Position numbers and translations under genes: made by a program. The notes under the pieces were generated by a model that ran no database searches, was not told the origin of the DNA, and saw only the letters and a program-made list of their open reading frames with translations. Source: Demetria terragena DSM 11295 (GTDB lineage: Bacteria; Actinomycetota; Actinomycetes; Actinomycetales; Dermatophilaceae). Taken from it: a stretch of 64,000 nt of DNA. Positions 42,686 to 50,302 of the stretch are shown here, piece by piece (position 1 is the stretch's first letter; each line of letters begins with the position of its first letter). Where the stretch lies: assembly GCF_000376825.1 (NCBI RefSeq), contig NZ_AQXW01000004.1:2418001-2482000 (forward strand), given 5' to 3'.

Positions 42686-43549
42686 ATGCGCTTCGGCATC
42701 ACGATTCTTCCCGAGTTCGGCTGGTCAGAGGCAGCGCCGTTGTGGCGTGGGGCCGAGGAAATGGGTTTCGACCACGCGTGGACGTACGACCACCTGGTGT
42801 GGGCGGGCCTGCCCGATGCGCCGTGGTTCGGCACCACTCCGACCCTGATCGCGGCGGCGATGGTGACCTCGAAGATTGGGCTGGGGACCTTCGTGACGTC
42901 GCCGAACTTCCGCCACCCGGTGACATTCATGCGCGAGGTGCTGAGCCTGGACGATGTGTCCGGCGGGCGCTTTCTGTGTGCGGCTGGGTCCGGGGGCAAC
43001 CTGGATTCGAATCTGCTGGGCGGCGAAGAGCTGTCGATGAAGCAGCGCATGGACCGTTTCGTGGAGTGGAGCGAGCTGCTCGATCGCCTGCTGCGGGAGG
43101 ACCACGTCACCGCCTCCGGGACGTATTTCGAGGCTCGTGATGCACGGACGCTCCCCGGCCCGATCCGTGACCGCGTTCCGTACCTTGTCGCGGCCAACGG
43201 ACGCCGAGGTATGCGCCTCGCGGCCAGGCTCGGCGATGGCTGGGTCACCATGGGGCAGGGCAGCGCTGAGGAGGAGCGGTGGGCGAGTCTGCCGGCGCTT
43301 GTCGAACAACTTGAGGTGGCTCTTCAGGCCGCCGGGCGCGACCCGGACACCTTCCCGCGCTACCTCAGCATCGATGCATCTGGCTATGCCTTGCGCAGCG
43401 TGGACTTCTTCGAGGACCGGGTGGGCCGCGCGGCCGAACTCGGCTTCACGGACGTGGTGACCCACTGGCCGCGCCCGAGCGACCCATACGCCGGGGATCG
43501 TGCGACCGTGGAGCGAGTCGCGTCCGAGGTTCTCCCGCGCTGGCGCTGA
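42686..43549 (+). CDS. LLM-class flavin/F420-dependent oxidoreductase
   Basis: 287 residues, luciferase-like TIM barrel. Seen: MRFGITILPEF at strand 1, AEEMGFDHAWTYDHLVW, TSKIGLGTFVTSPNFRHPVTFMREVLSLDDVSGGRFLCAAGSGG (the conserved LD-x-x-S-x-GR segment) and RLGDGWVTMG. The family uses F420 or FMN; the actinobacterial context makes F420 likely but unproven. The ATG lies six bases after TAGGAT (42674-42679), suggesting a leaderless transcript. Convergent with the lanthipeptide cyclase gene, 19 bases apart. Confidence 0.88.
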   Translation: MRFGITILPEFGWSEAAPLWRGAEEMGFDHAWTYDHLVWAGLPDAPWFGTTPTLIAAAMVTSKIGLGTFVTSPNFRHPVTFMREVLSLDDVSGGRFLCAAGSGGNLDSNLLGGEELSMKQRMDRFVEWSELLDRLLREDHVTASGTYFEARDARTLPGPIRDRVPYLVAANGRRGMRLAARLGDGWVTMGQGSAEEERWASLPALVEQLEVALQAAGRDPDTFPRYLSIDASGYALRSVDFFEDRVGRAAELGFTDVVTHWPRPSDPYAGDRATVERVASEVLPRWR

Positions 43550-43568
43550 CGCGAGTGGTCGTGATGCG

Positions 43569-44858
43569 TTAGCGCAGCAAGAGCAGGGTGTCCCAGTCGG
43601 TGGCGGGCGGGCAGTCCCGTCCGTACATCAGAAGCGCGAGGGCTACTCCGGCTGCTCCCTCAAGCAGCCCGGGTAGGTCGAGAGTTGCCCCTGACTCCGG
43701 ATGTGGCATCTGCACACCGAATTGGGTTGACGGATCGACCTGGCGAAGAGTGTTCTGGGCCGCGTGCCTCAGGGCTGCCTCAACGTCCGCCTCGTGGGGG
43801 TCGAGCACACCCCGATGGGCCAGGGTTGTGAGGAGCACGAGGTGGCTCGCCCAGCCGTGACATAAGCCGACATCTTGGATTCCCCACTCCGGAGCAGGCC
43901 GGGCCAGTTGAGCTAACGCGACGTCGCGGGCTCGTGCTCTCCACGTCGGTTGCGCGTGTGCGCGACCCACCTGGTCGAGGACCTGAGCGATTCCTAGCGA
44001 GCCATAACACCAGGAGGCCCGGGCGGGGTCAGGCGACGGGGTGGCATCGGGATGGGCGATTCGCGTGAGAGGCAGGTAGGGCGTCCAGAACGGTCCGTGC
44101 TGATCGTGCTGGCGCCACGACCACAGTTCGTCGGCGAGAGACAACGTCGCCGCGTCAGTCTCAGCGGACTGAATTCCCTGTTCGTGCGCGAGGGCCAGGA
44201 ACATCAGCGGTCCGGCGATGCCATGTGCGAGCCCGAAGCACAGGCGCCCATCCTGGAATTCGGGCGCCACGACTGTGCGTTCAGTTGGAGCCGACCACCA
44301 GCCAGGAACAACCACACCGCGGACGCTGAGCGGACGGGCGAGAGTCGCTAGGGCTGTGGCCACGTCAGCAGCGCCCGGATGACCACGTGCCAGCAGGTGC
44401 CTGCCCTCTCCCGCCAGGCCGCCAAGGGTGTCAATCGTTCCGACATAGGCAGGCTCGCCGCGGCCGAGTTGAGCGTCCAGGGCCGTGCCCAGCCAGCGGG
44501 CATGCTCGGCGATGCGGGCGTCGAGGCGTGCCTGGACTTCGTCGGAGGCATTGACACAGCGCGCGAGAGAGGCGAGTGCTCCGAGACCACCGAAGGGGCC
44601 GTTGACCGCCGAGTGAGAGGTTGCCGACGCAGTGAGCCGCCAGGCGGTCGACAGCGTGGCGGCACTTCGTTCGCGGCCGTCTTCGGCCGCGAGGAGGGCG
44701 AGGGCCGCGGGTCCGCGCGTCAGCGAACTGGGGTCCCAGGCTGCGGGTCCATTTGACGGGATGGATGCCGTACGTCGACCGACTTCGAGGGGGTCGCTGA
44801 GCCGGTCTGCCATGAGCGCGGCCGCTTCGCGCGCACGGCGGCGAAGTTCTTCGCTCAC
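43569..44858 (-). CDS. LanC-type lanthionine cyclase
   Basis: 429 residues, the length of class I cyclases. It adds Cys thiols to dehydroalanine/dehydrobutyrine in the modified precursor. Alpha-toroid repeats and the zinc site are visible: GLAHGIAG with His212, SWCYGSLG with Cys284 and GLCHGWAS with Cys333-His334. GTG start overlaps the LanB stop by four bases (GTGA), so the dehydratase and cyclase are translated together, as in other class I loci. Last gene of the unit; converges on the LLM oxidoreductase. Confidence 0.93.
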   Translation of the reverse strand: MSEELRRRAREAAALMADRLSDPLEVGRRTASIPSNGPAAWDPSSLTRGPAALALLAAEDGRERSAATLSTAWRLTASATSHSAVNGPFGGLGALASLARCVNASDEVQARLDARIAEHARWLGTALDAQLGRGEPAYVGTIDTLGGLAGEGRHLLARGHPGAADVATALATLARPLSVRGVVVPGWWSAPTERTVVAPEFQDGRLCFGLAHGIAGPLMFLALAHEQGIQSAETDAATLSLADELWSWRQHDQHGPFWTPYLPLTRIAHPDATPSPDPARASWCYGSLGIAQVLDQVGRAHAQPTWRARARDVALAQLARPAPEWGIQDVGLCHGWASHLVLLTTLAHRGVLDPHEADVEAALRHAAQNTLRQVDPSTQFGVQMPHPESGATLDLPGLLEGAAGVALALLMYGRDCPPATDWDTLLLLR

Positions 44859-47770
44859 GATGTTGCTTGTCGTCGGCTACTTCGCGCGCTCACGGCGCTC
44901 CGCAGAAGGCCGTAGGCCAGGTGCTCCTGTGCCTGCGAAAGTCCGAGATAACGGTTGCAGTGCAGATGCATCAGACTGATGGCGGCGCTGTGGCCAGTGC
45001 CAGTAATCGGTCCGGCTAACCTCCCGTGCGCGGTCGCTGCATGCCGTCGGGCCTGGACCAAGTCGGCTCCGTCCTTGCCGACGAGTTCGGCGAAGTCGGC
45101 CAGGACATGGCGATGCGCTGCCCGGCGAGTTTGGGTGGGCACCGCGTGCGACAGGCCAACCGGTAGGACGGCAAGGATCCAGTCGGTTACGTCGGTCTCA
45201 GCGAATGATTGGAGCAAGTCGAGACAGCTAGCAGCGGCGATAACCGCGCGCTCGCTGCCGAGTTTCGTCTCGGGCGTTGTTGCCAGTAGGTGGCGCGCAA
45301 GCGCGGTGTCCTTTGCGAACACCGTCTCAGCGGCAGGCATTGCGTCAGCACCGCCGTAGCGGTCGATTTCTGGTGCGTATTCGTCGATGGCGACGGTACG
45401 GATGAGATGAGAGGCGGTGGCCGCGTTGGACCACGTGTTCACAGTCTTCAGAACCGTGGCATGCGAGTCATCGGCGACGGGTATGCGCACTCGGATGTGC
45501 GGGTCGGGGTCGGCGTAGCGCAGGACATACGTGGCATCGGAGATCTGCTCCAGCAGTCCGTCGAGGCCGGTTGAGATGAGTCGGTCATGAGCGTTGGCAT
45601 CGGCGTAAACCTTTGCGGATAGCCACGACCCGCCGGGCAGGTGCCGCACAGTGGTCGTCGAAAGTGATGACCAAGGGACGGCTACGGGGCCGAGCCTATC
45701 GGCGTGGCCCGGCGTCAGAATGGGGAACACGACCTCAGCCGCGTGACCGTCCATAAGCCCGTGCGGTTCCGTCACGCCGTGCGCCGCGCACCAGCCGTCA
45801 GGCGCCTCTTCGAGAACGGATTCTGGATGGCGTCGTAGATGTTCTCGAAGAAGCGCTCGATGCAGCGGATGGTCCAGGTCGAGGTCGAGGCGTTGATCGC
45901 CCGTAGCAACTCGGACGTTTGGCGGCACCTCGTACGTGCCGCACCAGCGTTCAACGGCCTGGTCGAAGGTTCGGCTATTCGCGTGGTCGAGGAGTGAGGT
46001 TGGCGGGCGCCACTGCCGACCCGCGAGGATGACTTTCCCGACGCGTACCCGCGGCCGAGAAGGCAGCACGGCCAGCCGCCCCCAATCCCATGGACTCCAC
46101 ATTTTGCGACCGCCTAGGGACAGCGCGCTGAGGAACCGGGTGACGTGGGGCAACGCGGTTGACGGGTTGACCATGTTGAGACGCGCCAGGTCGATAACCC
46201 GCCGCTGGTGCATGTCCACGGCGTAGAGAGCATGGCCATCGGAGCCAATAGCGATGTCACGTAAGGCAATTCGATCCACGGGTTCGACTTCGGACGACAG
46301 GCCCAACTCGACTACCGCGTCGAGTGCTGCTACCTGCGACACGACATTGCCCTGTCGGGGCGTCGTCGTGGGAGAGCGAAGCTCCGCCGTGACGTCAGCC
46401 TGTCCGCGGTCGACGAGCGCGCGCAGGTCTGAGTGGACTCCAAGAAGGTCCGCGAACCGACCAATGGTGGCTCCTGCGCTGACCGATCCGTTCGTGCAGG
46501 CCAGGAGATAGTCACCACGGGCCAGGGCGTCAGCGTTGTCTGCGTGGAGCGACACTCCCAGGTCGAATGTCCGTGGCGGTCGGCGCTCGCTCCCGATCGT
46601 GAGTGACTCGACGGCCTCCTGGTCGAGGTTGAGCTCGGGTGCGCCGGCGGCGACTAGGTCGGCAAGGAGGTTGTCTCGCTCGATGGGGTGACTGGGCGAA
46701 GGCGCCGCGCCGCCAGTGCGAGTTGGGTGGGCATCCTGGTAGCCATCTGGCAGGCCAAGCCCGCGATGGCTATCCAGCAGATCGAGAACCGGGACGAGTT
46801 GGGCGCTGCCATAGCGGTGCAAGAACCGCTGGTGGTAGGCGTCGAGGGGCTTCGAGGCGGGCTCATCTGGAGCGAGTTTCCACAGCACCTCGGCGGCGGT
46901 CGCTACCTCACGGGCGACGGTGGTGGGCAGTGTCAGCCGTGCGTCCATCACGAGGTTCACCAGGAGCGGGGTGCGGTTCGTGTCCGCGACGCGATCGCAG
47001 GCAGCGTCCCACCGCTCGCGTCGATCTGTGGGTGGGGCGTCCAGATACTCCGTGATGGCCTCCGGAAGCCCGCCGACGGTGGTCACCGAGGTCGACGGGC
47101 GCTCGCCGTCGAGCAGAAATTCTTCGACGCGGAGTGCGTCGAGGTAGGTGTGAGCGTTGGAAAGTGTCGCCTGTGGGAGCAGCGTGCAGACCAGCGCGGC
47201 GAGGTCGTCGACGGAGACTGGGTGCGCAGCGCGGTCGATCACGGCCTGGAGAATGGGCGACATCGCCACGGATTTCTCTTGGTGGGCGACCGCGAGATTG
47301 ACCAGGCGGTTGCCGCGGGTCGTCAGGAGCGGCTGAGCGACCAACAACGTGCTCGGAGATTCTCGCCGAAGTCGGTCGACGACGCCGCGGTCTAGCCGCA
47401 CATGACGGCGGTGGTCAGTACCCACGGCGGCCTCGACATGAGATCCGAGACGTGCGGTGCTGACTCCGGCGAAGGTGCCAAAAGGAGTGGGCCGAAGGTG
47501 GAGGCGAAGGGCGTAACGCAGCGTCGCCAGAAGGGCGCGGCGCACTTTGGCGTGGTCAACCGGCTCCTTGCCAGCACAGATCGCATCGATCTGTGCACTT
47601 AAGGAGGGAGAGGAAATCGCGATGGCCTCGCGTAGTTGAGGATCAGCGGTAAGTCGCTCTATTGCGTGCGAAAGGGCCGTCGCCTCGTCCTGGTCCGGAT
47701 CTACTTGGGGGACAGTTCTGAGGCCCGCGGCTGGTGCAGCCGCGAGCCTCAGAAGGAGTGGACCCGACAC
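44855..47770 (-). CDS. LanB-type lanthipeptide dehydratase (full length)
   Basis: 971 residues, matching full-length class I dehydratases: a glutamylation domain (about 40-650; RPTPFGTFAGVS near 95-106 is its signature) and a SpaB-C elimination domain (about 690-960; GSWLSAKVYADANAHDRLI, TYVLRYADPDPHIRVRI, YAPEIDRYGG, SLMHLHCNRYLGL). Uses glutamyl-tRNA-Glu to activate Ser/Thr of the precursor, then eliminates glutamate. Both halves being in one chain separates it from thiopeptide-type split LanB. GTG start at 47770 lies within a predicted hairpin and has no clear Shine-Dalgarno site; the precursor stop is 32 bases upstream. Confidence 0.94.
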   Translation of the reverse strand: MSGPLLLRLAAAPAAGLRTVPQVDPDQDEATALSHAIERLTADPQLREAIAISSPSLSAQIDAICAGKEPVDHAKVRRALLATLRYALRLHLRPTPFGTFAGVSTARLGSHVEAAVGTDHRRHVRLDRGVVDRLRRESPSTLLVAQPLLTTRGNRLVNLAVAHQEKSVAMSPILQAVIDRAAHPVSVDDLAALVCTLLPQATLSNAHTYLDALRVEEFLLDGERPSTSVTTVGGLPEAITEYLDAPPTDRRERWDAACDRVADTNRTPLLVNLVMDARLTLPTTVAREVATAAEVLWKLAPDEPASKPLDAYHQRFLHRYGSAQLVPVLDLLDSHRGLGLPDGYQDAHPTRTGGAAPSPSHPIERDNLLADLVAAGAPELNLDQEAVESLTIGSERRPPRTFDLGVSLHADNADALARGDYLLACTNGSVSAGATIGRFADLLGVHSDLRALVDRGQADVTAELRSPTTTPRQGNVVSQVAALDAVVELGLSSEVEPVDRIALRDIAIGSDGHALYAVDMHQRRVIDLARLNMVNPSTALPHVTRFLSALSLGGRKMWSPWDWGRLAVLPSRPRVRVGKVILAGRQWRPPTSLLDHANSRTFDQAVERWCGTYEVPPNVRVATGDQRLDLDLDHPLHRALLREHLRRHPESVLEEAPDGWCAAHGVTEPHGLMDGHAAEVVFPILTPGHADRLGPVAVPWSSLSTTTVRHLPGGSWLSAKVYADANAHDRLISTGLDGLLEQISDATYVLRYADPDPHIRVRIPVADDSHATVLKTVNTWSNAATASHLIRTVAIDEYAPEIDRYGGADAMPAAETVFAKDTALARHLLATTPETKLGSERAVIAAASCLDLLQSFAETDVTDWILAVLPVGLSHAVPTQTRRAAHRHVLADFAELVGKDGADLVQARRHAATAHGRLAGPITGTGHSAAISLMHLHCNRYLGLSQAQEHLAYGLLRSAVSARSSRRQATS

Positions 47771-47790
47771 CCGAAAAATGGGCTGGGTCC
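47760..47790 (-). promoter_or_regulatory. Hairpin spanning the LanB start, between precursor and dehydratase genes
   Basis: GGACCC at 47760-47765 pairs with GGGTCC at 47785-47790, extended by CCC/GGG inside (70-72 with 80-82). The LanB start codon (47770-47768) is in the stem. Such a structure would make dehydratase expression lower than precursor expression. Confidence 0.5.
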
Positions 47791-47802
47791 ATGCGCGCTC
47801 CG

Positions 47803-47976
47803 TCAGCAGCAGGGGATGCAGGCGCCGATGCCTACTGCATAGGTGTTGACGGTTCCCGGCGTCAGAGCCTGCTTCTCGTCGGCGCGACGGGCCTCTTCTG
47901 GGGAGGCGAACTCCGTCAGCGTGGAGTCCGTTGCCGGAATGGTCTCGACGTCAAGCTCAAGAACTGCAGGTGTCAC
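47803..47976 (-). CDS. Class I lanthipeptide precursor (LanA candidate)
   Basis: 57 residues. Leader about 1-36, acidic, with VLELDVETIP (resembling the F-x-L-D leader motif read by LanB) and EFASPEEARRADEKQ. Putative core about 37-57, starting ALTPGTVNT and ending GIGACIPCC. The core has three Thr, three Cys and no Ser, so up to three methyllanthionine rings could form. GTG at 47976 is chosen because AAGGAT lies six bases upstream; the frame continues to an ATG at 48033 that would overlap the predicted promoter. It is 32 bases ahead of LanB on the same strand. The exact leader/core border is not determined and no protease gene is seen. Confidence 0.85.
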   Translation of the reverse strand: MTPAVLELDVETIPATDSTLTEFASPEEARRADEKQALTPGTVNTYAVGIGACIPCC

Positions 47977-48003
47977 GGTGACATCCTTCCGATTCGTCAA
48001 TTT

Positions 48004-48033
48004 CAGGTCTGGTTGACCTGCGATTTTAGTCAA
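48004..48033 (-). promoter_or_regulatory. Candidate promoter and operator of the lanthipeptide locus
   Basis: TTGACT on the minus strand (48033-48028) is a plausible -35 box; a good -10 is not obvious 17 bases on. A perfect inverted repeat CAGGTC-TGGTT-GACCTG occupies 48004-48020, where the -10 region would be, 28-44 bases before the precursor start: a likely regulator site. Confidence 0.4.
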
Positions 48034-48102
48034 GCACCACGCCTTCGCTCGGTGGGAAATCTGCGGGGGTCAATCCAAAGCGCCTCAGACGGGGACCGTG
48101 GC

Positions 48103-48276
48103 TCAGGGGCGCACGGAACGTAAGGGAAGCGCCACCGTGACAGCCCACCCGAGCGCACCGATCACCGCTGCGCCCAGGCCGCCGACCAGCATGGCAGCCG
48201 ACGGGTCGCGCGCCTGACGAGTCATGTCGTCAATGAGGAGGATGTATGGCACTGCAGCCAGGGGCAAGGAGCCCAT
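48103..48276 (-). CDS. Small predicted membrane protein
   Basis: 57 residues: MGSLPLAAVPYILLIDDMTRQARD followed by a strongly hydrophobic helix (AAMLVGGLGAAVIGALGWAVTVALPL) and a basic end RSVRP, so one clear and one weak membrane segment. Start ATG at 48276 (or GTG 48279) has no convincing ribosome-binding site. It lies between the sunset-domain gene (46 bases) and the precursor gene (126 bases), same strand. It could be a small immunity-type or accessory membrane protein for the lanthipeptide locus, or an unrelated or non-coding frame. Confidence 0.4.
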   Translation of the reverse strand: MGSLPLAAVPYILLIDDMTRQARDPSAAMLVGGLGAAVIGALGWAVTVALPLRSVRP

Positions 48277-48322
48277 CACCGCGCATTTTCTGAGACGTCG
48301 TCACCACGGTGCGCCTTGGGAT

Positions 48323-49921
48323 CTACTCGGAGGGCTGGAAGCCAGCGCTCGCTGCTTCTTCAGCGGTACTGAAGTACACCTCTGCTTCGACGCTGGCATA
48401 GCCCGCGGCGTTCGGCGCATGGAACAGCATCGTGTCCGCATTGCCCTTGACCCAACCTGCTGGCCCGGAGCCATCGGAAGCGGGCAGGACTGATCCCGCG
48501 AACGGGCCGTCGTCGAATCCGTCGGCTGAACCGGACTCACCTGACGGGGCCGGTGCTGCGGTGGCATCCTCGGGTGCACTATCGGGCTCGGCTGCCTCAG
48601 TGACCTCAGGCGTTGGGCTCTGCGGGCCATCAAGATCATCGATCGGTAGCGGGGGAGTGGCCCAGTCGTCGCCGCTGGAGGCGGCGGGTTCCGGTGTGTC
48701 CGCGGGTGCCGCCTTGGGCTCTGACGCGGCATTGGTGGGTTCTGTCTCTCCTTGGGGTGCTTCGTCAGCGGGTGTCTCGGTGGCCGCTTCATCGGTGATC
48801 GCGTCGTCGGCTGCGGGCGTTGCGGCGGGCGCAGCGTCGAGGGGTGGTGGGGGTGTGCCCCAGTCATCGTCGCTGGAGGCGGCGGGTTCCGGTGTGTCCG
48901 CGGGTGCCGCCTTGGGTTCGGACGCGGCCGTGGGTGCTTCGTCAGCGGCTGTCTCGGTGGCCGCTTCATCGGTGATCGCGTCGCCGGCTGCGGGCGTTGC
49001 GGCGGGTGCGGTGTCGAGGGGTGGTGGGGGTGTGCCCCAGTCATCGCCGCTGGAGGCAGCCGGCGCGGCGGCTTCTGGTTCAGCAGGCGCGGCGGAGGCC
49101 TCACCGGTGGACTCGTCGGTGGATTCTTCGGGCGCCGAGTCGTCGGCTTCTGGAGCTGCGGCAGGCGCTTCGTCCAGTGCCGGTGGGGGCGCGTCCCAGT
49201 CGTCGCCGCTGGATGTGGCTGGTGCTGGGGCTTCTTCGGTTGCCTTGGGTTCGGCAGCTGCTTCGTCCAGTGGGGGTGGCGCGGCGTCCCAGTCGTCCCC
49301 GCTCGATGCTGCCGCCGCGGGCGCTTCGTCGGCTGGATTGGCCTCAGTGCTGCTTTCTGGGGTGGCGGTGTCGTCGCCATCGAGTGCGGGCGGCGCGGCG
49401 TCCCAGTCGTCGTCGCCGCTAGGCGTCGCTGATTCGTCGGGTGCTGAGCTGTCCTCAACTGCTGGGGGTGCGGCGTCCCAGTCGTCTTCTGCTGAGGCTT
49501 CGTCAACCGCCGCAGGTGCGGCGTCCCAGTCGTCCCCTGTATCTGTCGCCGCGGCGGTATCCGCGGGCTCGTCGTCATCACTCGTGCTCGCAGCGACTGC
49601 CGCGCCGCCCGCTACGGCTGCACCAGCAGCGCCGGCCGCCGCACCCTTGGCCACGCCAGAAGGCTCGTCCTGGTGCTCGGGTTCACCGGCCGCGGGCTTG
49701 TCACTTGCTGGCTTTTCGGGCTCGCTCGCGTCCGCTGGCTCGGCTTCGACCTCAGCCTCAGCGGGGCTCTCTTCAGGACTCTCGGCGGGGGCAACCCGGC
49801 CGCTTCGATCGACGCCCTGAGTGCCGACGGTGCCGCCGACGCCCTTCTTCGGGTCGCGGACATACCACCACGCGACCAGCGCGAGCACGAGCAGAACGAG
49901 GATGAGAACAAGCCACTTCAT
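48323..49921 (-). CDS. Membrane-anchored repeat protein with C-terminal sunset domain
   Basis: 532 residues. N-terminal membrane helix (MKWLVLILVLLVLALVAWWYV), then about 430 residues of Ala/Pro/Glu/Asp-rich low complexity containing eight copies of a D-D-W motif ([GED]DDW[DGA][AT][AP]P-x-x-[LVI][DE]), and a C-terminal folded domain (GWVKGNADTMLFHAPNAAGYASVEAEVYFSTAEEAASAGF) of the sunset type found in actinobacteria. Topology: anchored, with a long flexible acidic arm presenting the domain. Start at 49921: TAGGGT precedes it by seven bases. DNA repeats of 177-198 bp sit within it. Function unknown; the spaced DDW motifs look like short binding sites. Confidence 0.8.
   Translation of the reverse strand: MKWLVLILVLLVLALVAWWYVRDPKKGVGGTVGTQGVDRSGRVAPAESPEESPAEAEVEAEPADASEPEKPASDKPAAGEPEHQDEPSGVAKGAAAGAAGAAVAGGAAVAASTSDDDEPADTAAATDTGDDWDAAPAAVDEASAEDDWDAAPPAVEDSSAPDESATPSGDDDWDAAPPALDGDDTATPESSTEANPADEAPAAAASSGDDWDAAPPPLDEAAAEPKATEEAPAPATSSGDDWDAPPPALDEAPAAAPEADDSAPEESTDESTGEASAAPAEPEAAAPAASSGDDWGTPPPPLDTAPAATPAAGDAITDEAATETAADEAPTAASEPKAAPADTPEPAASSDDDWGTPPPPLDAAPAATPAADDAITDEAATETPADEAPQGETEPTNAASEPKAAPADTPEPAASSGDDWATPPLPIDDLDGPQSPTPEVTEAAEPDSAPEDATAAPAPSGESGSADGFDDGPFAGSVLPASDGSGPAGWVKGNADTMLFHAPNAAGYASVEAEVYFSTAEEAASAGFQPSE
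48661..49035. repeat. Two long direct repeats (198 and 177 bp) inside the sunset-domain gene
   Basis: Units begin with CCCAGTC at 48661, 48859 and (third, diverged) 49036. The first two are nearly identical apart from a 21-base insertion that adds seven codons to one unit. In protein, each unit carries one DDWGTPPPPLD motif and a PADTPEPAA end. The likely origin is recent in-frame duplication, so length variation between strains is expected. Confidence 0.75.
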
Positions 49922-50014
49922 GGCCATGACCCTAGTGATCCGCGCACGCAGGAGCCACATGGGCAGGAGTACGCCGATGACCTCCTGCTCATCTCCACCA
50001 CTTACCGTGTCGTT

Positions 50015-50266
50015 GTGCCAGATCCGTCATCCGACCCAAGCCCACGCGTAGGACGCCGGGTCCGTCGCGCGCCAAAGTTCCCCGTTTTTATGGTGGGCGG
50101 CGGAGTGATCGGGCTCATCTTCGGCATTGTGATGGCGCTGCGAGGCGAGTCTGGCGGCTACTCAGACGCGGCAACCCTGGGCCTCTTCGCCCTGACGTTT
50201 ACCTGTGTAGGAGTCCTCATCGGCACCGCGGTCGCGCTGTTCTTCGACCGTCGATCGTTGCGCTGA
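50015..50266 (+). CDS. Small two-helix membrane protein upstream of purF
   Basis: 83 residues. Basic, proline-rich N-terminus (PDPSSDPSPRVGRRVRRAPKFPV), then two membrane helices (FMVGGGVIGLIFGIVMALRG and LGLFALTFTCVGVLIGTAVALFF) and a basic end DRRSLR. GTG at 50015 is six bases after TACCGT (50003-50008), so likely leaderless. 36 bases before purF. Comparable small membrane proteins are encoded beside purF in other actinobacteria as far as I recall; function unknown. Confidence 0.75.
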   Translation: MPDPSSDPSPRVGRRVRRAPKFPVFMVGGGVIGLIFGIVMALRGESGGYSDAATLGLFALTFTCVGVLIGTAVALFFDRRSLR

Positions 50267-50302
50267 ATTCGGCGTACGCGCCGCACGTGTCAGACTGGGA
50301 CT

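Noticed and set aside
47803-47976. Precursor as a linaridin or thiopeptide peptide
   Set aside because: LanB is full length with an elimination domain and a LanC cyclase is present; no YcaO, split LanB, pyridine synthase or LanD-type decarboxylase is seen.
48432-49820. 462-codon plus-strand frame rich in Ser, Ala and Gly
   Set aside because: Antisense of the low-complexity DDW-repeat gene; the sense strand has a membrane helix and a folded C-terminal domain, the antisense has neither.
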